From positions 1 to 5,048 of the forward strand of contig JAUXFZ010000241.1 in the NCBI GenBank assembly GCA_030622585.1: 5,048 nt of DNA. The letters are read 5' to 3'. This document shows positions 1 through 5,048 of the stretch, piece after piece (the first letter of the stretch is position 1; every line of letters begins with the position of its first letter). Both the position numbers and the translations under genes were made by a program. Source of the DNA: Myxococcales bacterium. GTDB taxonomy: Bacteria > Myxococcota_A > Polyangia > Polyangiales > Houyiibacteriaceae. The notes below the pieces were generated by a model that saw only the letters and a list, made by a program, of their open reading frames with translations, was not told the origin of the DNA and did no database searches.

Positions 1-762
1 GGCCGCGGCTTCGTACAGTGCCCTGCCGGTTCGCTTCAACGCCTCGCTTCCCGCAGCGTGGCCGAGCTTGCTGTTGACACGTTTGAGGTGATCGACGTCC
101 ACGAACATGAGCGCCATATCGCGATCGGCACGGCGCGCGGACGATACGGCTCTCCCGAGGAGTCTGTTCAGCTCTCGCACGTTTCGGAGACCAGTCAGCG
201 GATCGTGGGCAGCGAGAGTTTCCTGCCGTCGGAGCGACGAAGTCTGGATCACCGACGTGGTGATGGAGCGAGCTAGTCCGGCCATGACACGGGTGTCGCG
301 CGCGGTGAAGCGCGCTGGCGATTTGGGGTTGACCAGTTGCACTAGTCCGAGCGTCCGCTCGCCGTCGTGTAGAGGGGCCAACAGAGCCAATGCAGTCTCG
401 TGCGAGGAGCGAGTGGAGAACTGGGGGTCGGACGTCAGTGCCGAAGTGACGAAGGGTGTCTTTCGACCGAGCGCGCGCCTGGCCAGTCTCGGGTGCAGTG
501 GAACCCCGTGCTCGATCACGAACTTCGCGTCAGGACCGCACGCCGCGACGCAGCGAAGCGAGTCGGCGCCCTGCCCGATGAAGAGCGACCCCGCCGTCGC
601 ACGGACGGCGAGCGCAGCAGCCTCGAGTCCTTCTTCGAGCACGCGCATGACCGGCCGCGCCCGGGAGCTCGACGCCCCGAGAACAGATTCCTCGAGCTGC
701 GCCCCCCTCAAGGTGTGAATCCGCACAACCAAATCGTAGGCAGTTCGGGCACGACAAGCCAA
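1..762 (-). CDS. GAF-GGDEF signalling protein, C-terminus beyond window (candidate Hypr-type cyclic dinucleotide synthase)
   Basis: This is a cytoplasmic nucleotide-second-messenger enzyme by family. The minus frame is open without a stop from upstream of 762 to position 1. With the TTG at 762-760 as residue 1, a GAF sensor domain covers about residues 35-175. A short helical linker leads into the GGDEF domain, which opens with HDPLTGLRN (residues 186-194, nt 207-181). The metal-binding strand FVDVDHLK follows, with Asp222 and Asp224 (nt 99-91). Asn230 matches the guanine-contacting Asn of PleD (N335). The PleD D344 equivalent is Ser239 (AGC, nt 48-46, in GHAAGSEAL). The GG(D/E)EF loop and any RxxD inhibitory site lie outside the window. 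I chose the TTG at 762 because GGAG sits 7 nt upstream and the sequence before it looks AT-rich and non-coding. The in-frame TTG at 828 is the alternative. Domain calls are firm; activity and product are inferred. Confidence 0.85.
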   Translation of the reverse strand, partial: MACRARTAYDLVVRIHTLRGAQLEESVLGASSSRARPVMRVLEEGLEAAALAVRATAGSLFIGQGADSLRCVAACGPDAKFVIEHGVPLHPRLARRALGRKTPFVTSALTSDPQFSTRSSHETALALLAPLHDGERTLGLVQLVNPKSPARFTARDTRVMAGLARSITTSVIQTSSLRRQETLAAHDPLTGLRNVRELNRLLGRAVSSARRADRDMALMFVDVDHLKRVNSKLGHAAGSEALKRTGRALYEAAA

Positions 763-769
763 TCGAGTG

Positions 770-773
770 CTCC
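770..773 (-). promoter_or_regulatory. Shine-Dalgarno site (GGAG) for the GAF-GGDEF gene
   Basis: On the minus strand GGAG is followed by 7 nt and then TTG (762-760). This decides the start. The competing in-frame TTG at 828-826 has only an AGAAGAAG tract directly abutting it, which is too close for a normal ribosome binding site. The codons between 828 and 763 are also poorer in G/C at third positions than the rest of the gene. Confidence 0.5.
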
Positions 774-846
774 GTTGTACTGCACTGTAGGTGCCTATTG
801 GCTCGAATGCAGAGTACGGGATCAGCAACTTCTTCTGATGGCAGGC

Positions 847-856
847 ACCCGCGGGT
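847..856. repeat. Perfect 10-bp palindrome ACCCGCGGGT, possible operator
   Basis: The sequence equals its own reverse complement and ends in the first base of the putative -10 hexamer of the pdh operon. A dimeric repressor bound here would block RNA polymerase. A GC-rich 10-mer palindrome can also arise by chance, and no second copy was noticed nearby. Confidence 0.2.
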
Positions 857-872
857 ACACTAAGATCCTCTG

Positions 873-1853
873 ATGGGGGCTCCGTTGCCGGACAAGGACG
901 ACCTTCTTCGACAATATCGAACGATGATGGTGATTCGCCGCTTCGAAGAAGAGGCGGCACGCAACTACGCCAAGGGCAAGATTGGCGGTTTCCTTCATCT
1001 GTACATCGGGCAGGAAGCCATCGCGGTGGCCGCGGCGGAAGTCCTCGAAGATCGCGACTACATCTTTCAGACGTATCGCGATCACGGTATTGCGCTTGCA
1101 CGGGGAATGGCCGCCAACGTGGCGATGGCAGAGCTGTTCGGCAAGGACACCGGGTGCTCGCGGGGCTTCGGTGGTTCGATGCACCTTTTTGACGTCGAGC
1201 GCGGCTTCCTCGGTGGCTGGGCGATCGTCGGTGGCCATCTGGCCCTCGCGGCGGGGACGGCATTCAAATCGAAGTACGCCGGGGAAGACCGCGTCACGAT
1301 CTGTTTTTTCGGGGAGGGTTCGACCAACATTGGCGGCTTCCATGAGGCGATGAGCCTGGCGGGCCTATGGAAGCTTCCGGTCGTCTTCGTGTGTGAAAAC
1401 AATCAGTACGCCATGGGCACCCCACTCGAACGAACCAGCCCACTCAAAGATCTGTCGATCAAGGCCAAAGGCTACGGGATGCCTGGCGATCGATTCGAGG
1501 GCCACGACGTCGCGGTGGTACAAGAGCGCCTTGCCAAAGCAGTCGACCGAGCGCGTTCGGGCGGAGGGCCGACGTTCGTCGAGATTCAAACCTACCGGTT
1601 CCGCGGCCACTCGATGAGCGACCCGGCGAAATACCGGAGCCGCACCGAGCTCGAGCAACGCAAGCAGCAGGATCCGATCGTCGTAGTGCGCGAAAAGCTC
1701 ATGGGCCTTGGTATCGACGAGAACAGCCTCGATGACATCGATATTGAAGTCGATGAGGAGATCGACGCGGCGGTGCGCTTTGCCGATGAGTCGGCGCCCG
1801 CGCTCGAGGACGTGATGATGAGCACCGTGCTGGCCCGGGAGGACGGCGCGTGA
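873..1853 (+). CDS. pdhA: Pyruvate dehydrogenase E1 component, alpha subunit
   Basis: It is the alpha chain of the alpha2-beta2 E1 enzyme, which uses thiamine diphosphate and Mg2+ to decarboxylate pyruvate and pass the acetyl group to E2 lipoate in the cytoplasm. At 326 aa it has the usual length. Family marks are IRRFEEEAA near the N-terminus, GFLHLYIGQEA, YRDHG (68-72), the ThDP/Mg motif GEG (147-149) through to NN (176-177, in CENNQYAMGT), and YRFRGHSMSD (241-250). The motif has Glu where most PDH E1-alpha chains have Asp (GDG), and the preceding GGHLALAAG has Ala where Pro is usual. ATG 873 is the first start after an in-frame TAA at 861-863. No Shine-Dalgarno sequence precedes it, so a very short leader is possible. 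The stop overlaps the pdhB start. Acetoin or branched-chain dehydrogenase alpha chains are related, but the partner subunits point to pyruvate. Confidence 0.95.
   Translation: MGAPLPDKDDLLRQYRTMMVIRRFEEEAARNYAKGKIGGFLHLYIGQEAIAVAAAEVLEDRDYIFQTYRDHGIALARGMAANVAMAELFGKDTGCSRGFGGSMHLFDVERGFLGGWAIVGGHLALAAGTAFKSKYAGEDRVTICFFGEGSTNIGGFHEAMSLAGLWKLPVVFVCENNQYAMGTPLERTSPLKDLSIKAKGYGMPGDRFEGHDVAVVQERLAKAVDRARSGGGPTFVEIQTYRFRGHSMSDPAKYRSRTELEQRKQQDPIVVVREKLMGLGIDENSLDDIDIEVDEEIDAAVRFADESAPALEDVMMSTVLAREDGA
1837..1843 (+). promoter_or_regulatory. Shine-Dalgarno site (GGGAGGA) for pdhB
   Basis: GGGAGGA lies inside the last codons of pdhA and is followed by 6 nt and the GTG start of pdhB. It is the strongest ribosome binding site seen in the operon and supports the unusual GTG start at 1850. 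Confidence 0.75.
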
Positions 1854-2836
1854 GGGAGATACGCTACAGGGAGGCGCTCCGCGAAGCGATGTTCGAAGAG
1901 ATGGAGCGCGATGAGAGTGTGTTCCTGATGGGCGAAGAGGTCGGCCACTACCAGGGTGCATACAAGGTGTCGGAAGGCTTGCTCGAGAAGTATGGAGAGC
2001 GCCGCGTCATCGACACGCCCATCGCAGAGGCCGGTTTCGCGGGAGTGGGCATTGGAGCGGCGATGGTTGGCCTCCGGCCGATCATCGAGTTCATGACCTG
2101 GAATTTCTCGTTCGTCGCCTTTGACCAAATCATCAGCAACGCCGCCAAGGTTCACCAGATGAGCGCCGGCAAGATTCAAGTGCCGATCGTGTTTCGCGGG
2201 CCGAACGGCGCCGCGAAGCAGGTCGCTTCACAGCATAGCCACAGCGTGGCGCCCTTCTACACCCACATTCCGGGCCTTCATGTCATTCAGCCGAGCACCC
2301 CTCGGGACGCGAAGGGCCTCCTCAAGAGTGCGATCCGTAGCAACAATCCGGTCATCTTTCTCGAAGGCGAGACTCTCTACGGTGTCAAAGGGGAGGTGCC
2401 GGACGAAGGCGTCGACGAGCTCATCCCGATCGGCGAGAGCCGCTTGGCCCGCGCCGGGGCAGACTGCACGATCGTCACCTGGGGCCGTCCGTACTACACG
2501 GTGTTGGCAGCCGCAGAGAAGCTGGCCGCCGAGGGCATCGAGTGCGAGGTCATCGACCCGCGCACCCTTCGACCTCTCGACACCGAGCTGATGGTGCAGA
2601 GCGTGAAGAAGACCAATCGCTGCGTGGTGGTTCATGAACACTGGCCCTATGGCGGGCCTGGTGCCGAAATCGTCGACCGGCTTCAGCGCGAGGCGTTCGA
2701 CCATCTCGACGCGCCGCTAGAGCGAGTGACGGGGCTCGACGTGTCCATGCCCTACGCGAGCAATCTCGAGGACAAGGTCCTTCCAACTGAGGAGCGAGTG
2801 ATCGACGCCGTCAAGCGCGTCAGTTACGCCAAGTAA
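1850..2836 (+). CDS. pdhB: Pyruvate dehydrogenase E1 component, beta subunit
   Basis: It is the beta chain of E1. It supplies the pyrimidine-binding half of the ThDP site and the surface that docks on E2. The protein is 328 aa, full length for the family. The N-terminal transketolase-like pyrimidine domain (about 1-178) shows GEEVGHYQGAYKVSEGL, then DTPIAEAGFAG with Glu60 in the place of the ThDP-activating Glu (human beta Glu59). FRGPNGAA precedes the active-site His129 in SQHSHS (human beta His128). The C-terminal transketolase domain (about 195-315) has IDPRTLRPLD, and VTGLDVSMPYA follows. EFMTWNFSFVAFDQI and the PMPYA-like tail match mitochondrial/alphaproteobacterial PDH rather than acetoin dehydrogenase. 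The start is GTG, sharing GTGA with the pdhA stop, which implies translational coupling. The stop is 3 nt before pdhC. Confidence 0.96.
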   Translation: MREIRYREALREAMFEEMERDESVFLMGEEVGHYQGAYKVSEGLLEKYGERRVIDTPIAEAGFAGVGIGAAMVGLRPIIEFMTWNFSFVAFDQIISNAAKVHQMSAGKIQVPIVFRGPNGAAKQVASQHSHSVAPFYTHIPGLHVIQPSTPRDAKGLLKSAIRSNNPVIFLEGETLYGVKGEVPDEGVDELIPIGESRLARAGADCTIVTWGRPYYTVLAAAEKLAAEGIECEVIDPRTLRPLDTELMVQSVKKTNRCVVVHEHWPYGGPGAEIVDRLQREAFDHLDAPLERVTGLDVSMPYASNLEDKVLPTEERVIDAVKRVSYAK

Positions 2837-2839
2837 GCC

Positions 2840-4099
2840 ATGGCCAAGATCATCGGACTACCCAAGCTCTCCCCGACGATGGAAGAAGGCACCCTGGTCG
2901 CGTGGATCAAGAGCGAGGGCGATGAGGTCGAGGTCGACGACCTTCTGGCCGAAGTCGAAACCGACAAGGCAACGATGGAGTTTCGCTCGTTTGACCGCGG
3001 CGTATTGCTGAAGATCTTGGTCCCAGCCGGAGAGACCCTCGAGCCCGACGTACCGGTGGCGATCATCGGGAAGGCCGGGGAGGACATTAGTGAGCTGCTT
3101 GCGGAGGTTGCGGCAGGGGCAGTGTCAGCGGCAGTGTCAGCGGCAGTGCCAGCGGCAGTGTCAGCGGCAGTGTCAGAGACAGTGTCGGCGGCAGCGGCAG
3201 TGTCAGCGCCCGTGTCGGTGCCGGAGTCAGGGAGCGAGGGGCGCGTTCTCTCGTCTCCGCTCGTGCGTCGGCTGGCTCGCGAACGAAGCATTGATCTGCA
3301 CACGGTGCAGGGGTCGGGCCCTCGCGGTCGCGTCGTCAAGCGTGACATCGAGGCGTTCCCGGGAGAGCGGGATGCGAGCGGGGGTGCGCCGGCTCTTCGT
3401 GGCGAAAGGCTTCCGGCCCGGGTCGTCAAGGCGAGCAGTATGCGACGGACGATCGCGCGGAGGCTCACCGAATCTACGCAGACGACGCCGCACTACTATC
3501 TCACCATCGATGTCGACATCGCGCCGCTCGTCGACGCGCGCAGGGCGATGAACGCGGAGCTCGAGGCTGCAGGCAAGAAGGTTTCGCTCAACGATCTGAT
3601 CATCAAAGCGGCCGCGATCGCGCTTCGCCGCGTCCCCGAAGTCAATTCCTCGTGGATGGGTAAAGAGATCCACTACCATCAGGTCGTCGATATCTCGATC
3701 GCGGTAGCAGTCGACGAGGGCCTGATGACGCCGGTAATCCGCGACGCGGATCGCAAGGGCGTCATGCAGATCGCCGAAGAAGTTCGCGATCTCGCGGCCC
3801 GCGCGCGGGACAAGAAGCTGCAGCTCGAGGACATGACGAACGGGACCTTCTCGATTTCAAACCTCGGGATGTTTGGGATCGAAGAGTTCACCGCGGTGAT
3901 CAATCCTCCCGAAGGCGCGATCCTCGCGGTGGGCACCATTCGAAACGAACCCGTCGTCGAAGATGGCGCCATCGTCCCCGGCAAACGCATGCGCTTCACC
4001 ATGAGCTCCGACCACCGAGTAATCGACGGAGCCACCGGCGCAAAGTTCATGGCAGCCCTAAAAACCCTACTCGAAGCCCCCTCCACCATGCTCCTATAG
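2840..4099 (+). CDS. pdhC: Dihydrolipoamide acetyltransferase, E2 of the pyruvate dehydrogenase complex
   Basis: It forms the core of the complex and transfers acetyl from lipoyl-lysine to CoA. The 419 aa show, in order: one lipoyl domain (about 1-80) with Lys43 in ETDKATMEF as the lipoylation site; an Ala/Val/Ser linker (about 90-135); a peripheral-subunit-binding domain (about 136-172, SSPLVRRLARE and GSGPRGRVVKRDIE) that binds E1 or E3; a second short linker; and the catalytic acyltransferase domain (about 192-419). The active-site motif is SSDHRVIDG with His392 and Asp396. GTFSISNLGMFG begins at residue 335. The C-terminus LEAPSTMLL is the canonical end of mitochondrial-type E2, so the gene is intact. 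It starts 3 nt after pdhB with only a weak AAGTAAG purine tract, so coupling is likely. No E3 gene follows; a convergent gene overlaps its end. Confidence 0.96.
   Translation: MAKIIGLPKLSPTMEEGTLVAWIKSEGDEVEVDDLLAEVETDKATMEFRSFDRGVLLKILVPAGETLEPDVPVAIIGKAGEDISELLAEVAAGAVSAAVSAAVPAAVSAAVSETVSAAAAVSAPVSVPESGSEGRVLSSPLVRRLARERSIDLHTVQGSGPRGRVVKRDIEAFPGERDASGGAPALRGERLPARVVKASSMRRTIARRLTESTQTTPHYYLTIDVDIAPLVDARRAMNAELEAAGKKVSLNDLIIKAAAIALRRVPEVNSSWMGKEIHYHQVVDISIAVAVDEGLMTPVIRDADRKGVMQIAEEVRDLAARARDKKLQLEDMTNGTFSISNLGMFGIEEFTAVINPPEGAILAVGTIRNEPVVEDGAIVPGKRMRFTMSSDHRVIDGATGAKFMAALKTLLEAPSTMLL
3119..3220 (+). repeat. 12-bp tandem repeat (minisatellite) coding the E2 linker
   Basis: The unit GCAGTGTCAGCG is in frame and reads Ala-Val-Ser-Ala. 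Units start at 3119, 3131, 3143 (one base changed, Ser to Pro), 3155, 3167 (ends AG instead of CG), 3179 (degenerate), 3197, and a diverged one at 3209. A 6-bp insertion, GCAGCG, sits at 3191-3196. It encodes residues 94-127 of PdhC. Ser is written TCA here, whereas the rest of the gene mostly uses TCG, TCC or AGC, which fits recent local duplication. Confidence 0.9.
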
Positions 4100-4116
4100 G
4101 GGCGTAAGGAGGGTTT
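4062..4116. terminator. Possible imperfect bidirectional terminator across the convergent gene ends
   Basis: AAACCCT (4062-4068) can pair with AGGGTTT (4110-4116), and GCCCC (4076-4080) with GGGGC (4099-4103). A 7 x 6 nt internal loop separates the two helices, and the apical loop is 18 nt. Reading leftward, the hairpin is followed by five T residues (complement of AAAAA 4060-4064); reading rightward it runs into TTTCGG. It lies inside coding sequence of both genes. The internal loop makes it weak, and there is no better terminator candidate at this junction. Confidence 0.25.
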
Positions 4117-5048
4117 CGGCGATTTCGGTTTCCTCGTCGAACATCCAGGGGCGGTGTTCCCCACCTCCGCCGTTTTCCATGATGGGGCTGAACGCGCCCA
4201 GCTGAGCCCAGCGGATGAAGGCGTCCTTCGGGCGACCCAACACCGGATACGCCTCCTTGTCGGTGCGGAACCCGCCGATATCCGAGCCGTGCGCGACGTA
4301 ACCCCGCTCGCTGCTCCAATACATGTTGCTCAGCGCGTCACGAATGCCGTCAAACGTACTGTCCTGGTCGCCGACCCAGCCTGCCCAGTTGATCTCCGTG
4401 GGCGCGTAGACCCAGATGTCTGCACCCGTGTCGGTCCCGAGGTTGTCGATTGGCCGCGCGGTGATGAGCCGGTCGTCGCCGAGCTTGTCGCGCAGGTAGT
4501 GGAACGCGTCACGGTAGTAGGCGTAACCGTATTCGTTACGATCGACGTCGCGACCCAGCCCTGGCGAGTAAGGCGCTTTGAGAATGTGCGGGTCAATCCC
4601 ATCGCACTTCCAGCCGTCGATCCCGAGTGCGATCGCGTTGTCCATCCGCTCGTGCCACCACTGCACCGCGTCTGGGTTGAAGAAGTCGATCAAGCTCCCG
4701 TCGCCTTTCCACCAATCGACCACTCCGGGGCCGCTGTCGGCGTCGACCTGCGTGAAGTAACCTGCGGCTGCAGCCTCATCGTAGAGCGGCGAGTCGAGGT
4801 TGATTGCGCTCACCATCCACAAGAAGACGCGCACGTCTTTGCTGTGGAAGTAGTCGACCATCGCCTGCGGGTCTGGATACTGCGACGGTTCGAAGACGAA
4901 GCTGTTGTAGCTGGTCTCCCATGGGCTATCGATGATGATCGCCCCGACAGGGATGTCGTGAGCAAGGTAGTCGTCCACCAGAGCGATCGCGCTCTCCTGC
5001 GTGCTCTCGTTCAACCAAACCCAGTGGTGAAAGGCCCACTCCGGCCAC
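4094..5048 (-). CDS. Glycoside hydrolase family 31 (alpha-glucosidase/alpha-xylosidase-like), N-terminus beyond window, apparently C-terminally truncated
   Basis: It is a retaining alpha-glycosidase by family; the substrate cannot be told. The frame stays open through the right edge (WPEWAFHHWVW precedes the TTG at 5014, which codes an internal Leu), so the real start lies outside. The visible 317 residues contain GH31 barrel marks: IPVGAIIIDSPW; GWKCDGID with the likely nucleophile Asp (nt 4603-4601, visible residue 149); ITARPID; WVGDQDS with the likely acid/base Asp (nt 4369-4367, visible residue 227); GSDIGGF; and RWAQLGAFSPIMENG then EHRPWMF. The family normally continues with an R..ryelLPYLY helix and C-terminal beta-domains. 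Here the protein ends about 15 residues after EHRPW at a TAG inside the end of pdhC. This could be a decayed or rearranged gene, or an unusually short variant. Signal peptide status is not visible. Confidence 0.85.
   Translation of the reverse strand, partial: WPEWAFHHWVWLNESTQESAIALVDDYLAHDIPVGAIIIDSPWETSYNSFVFEPSQYPDPQAMVDYFHSKDVRVFLWMVSAINLDSPLYDEAAAAGYFTQVDADSGPGVVDWWKGDGSLIDFFNPDAVQWWHERMDNAIALGIDGWKCDGIDPHILKAPYSPGLGRDVDRNEYGYAYYRDAFHYLRDKLGDDRLITARPIDNLGTDTGADIWVYAPTEINWAGWVGDQDSTFDGIRDALSNMYWSSERGYVAHGSDIGGFRTDKEAYPVLGRPKDAFIRWAQLGAFSPIMENGGGGEHRPWMFDEETEIAETLLTPL

Larger units (their letters stand above)
763..872. promoter_or_regulatory. Divergent intergenic/promoter region between GAF-GGDEF gene and pdhABC
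   Basis: This 110-bp gap is the only place from which both the leftward signalling gene and the rightward pdh operon can be promoted. It is more AT-rich than the flanking genes. A possible plus-strand -10 hexamer, TACACT, lies at 856-861 (4 of 6 matches to TATAAT). A weak -35-like TTCTGA is at 833-838 with 17-bp spacing. The 10-bp perfect palindrome ACCCGCGGGT at 847-856 touches the -10 and could be an operator. No convincing minus-strand promoter was seen. The promoter boxes are guesses by eye. Confidence 0.35.

Noticed and set aside
530..757. Minus-strand 75-codon ATG-started frame
   Set aside because: It is an out-of-frame reading of the GAF-GGDEF gene; Cys/Arg/Gly-rich with no family resemblance.
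107..873. Overlapping plus-strand open frames of 157-203 codons opposite the GAF-GGDEF gene
   Set aside because: They are Arg/Ser-rich shadow frames with no recognisable domain, while the minus frame across the same bases gives clear GAF and GGDEF motifs.
822..2179. Long minus-strand frames antisense to pdhA and pdhB
   Set aside because: They are typical antisense open frames of GC-rich DNA; the plus strand carries full-length E1-alpha and E1-beta with all family motifs.
873..2836. E1 subunits as acetoin or branched-chain 2-oxoacid dehydrogenase
   Set aside because: GEG in E1-alpha hints at the branched-chain type, but E1-beta (GAYKVS, FRGPNGAA, MPYA) and the E2 tail (TMLL) match pyruvate dehydrogenase much better.
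3119..3220. Possible CRISPR array or transposon end repeats
   Set aside because: The 12-bp units are directly adjacent without spacers and lie in frame within a coding linker.
2824..3468. Minus-strand frame with a Asp-Thr-Ala-Ala repeat
   Set aside because: The repeat is only the complement of the 12-bp minisatellite in the pdhC linker; nothing else in the frame resembles a protein.
5012..5014. TTG at 5014 as the start of the GH31 gene
   Set aside because: The frame continues upstream to the window edge with good GH31 sequence (WAFHHWVW), so this codon is an internal Leu and the gene is cut by the window.
1..5048. tRNA, rRNA, riboswitch or insertion sequence
   Set aside because: No cloverleaf, rRNA-like stretch, terminal inverted repeats or transposase motifs were seen; the only non-coding gap is 110 bp.

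Overview
The window is GC-rich, tightly packed bacterial chromosome. Its centrepiece is an intact three-gene operon for a mitochondrial/alphaproteobacterial-type pyruvate dehydrogenase complex: E1-alpha, E1-beta and E2. The protein style (split E1 with a YRDHG and GHSMSDPAKYR pattern, E2 ending in a TMLL tail) and the neighbouring GAF-GGDEF and GH31 proteins would suit a Myxococcota or other former 'deltaproteobacterial' lineage. That placement is inference; no rRNA or other phylogenetic marker is present.

Layout. Positions 1-762 (minus strand) hold the N-terminal part of a GAF-GGDEF signalling protein whose C-terminus, including the GGDEF signature itself, lies beyond position 1. Positions 763-872 form a short, relatively AT-rich divergent intergenic region that must carry promoters in both directions. 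Positions 873-1853 (pdhA), 1850-2836 (pdhB) and 2840-4099 (pdhC) run on the plus strand with a 4-nt overlap and then a 3-nt gap, so they are almost certainly co-transcribed and translationally coupled. Positions 4094-5048 (minus strand) hold the C-terminal part of a GH31 glycoside hydrolase that meets pdhC tail to tail. The two stop codons share the palindrome CTATAG.

How the genes work together. PdhA and PdhB form the ThDP-dependent E1 that decarboxylates pyruvate and acetylates the lipoyl group of PdhC. PdhC transfers the acetyl group to CoA. The E3 (dihydrolipoamide dehydrogenase) needed to reoxidise the lipoate is not in this window and must be encoded elsewhere. The GGDEF and GH31 genes have no evident metabolic link to the complex.

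Points of most interest. (1) In the GGDEF domain, the Asp that normally helps to read the guanine base is Ser, the substitution associated with Hypr enzymes that make cyclic AMP-GMP (3',3'-cGAMP). (2) The GH31 gene stops before the end of its catalytic barrel, exactly at the pdhC end. (3) An in-frame 12-bp minisatellite encodes the E2 inter-domain linker. (4) The E1-alpha ThDP motif is GEG instead of GDG.
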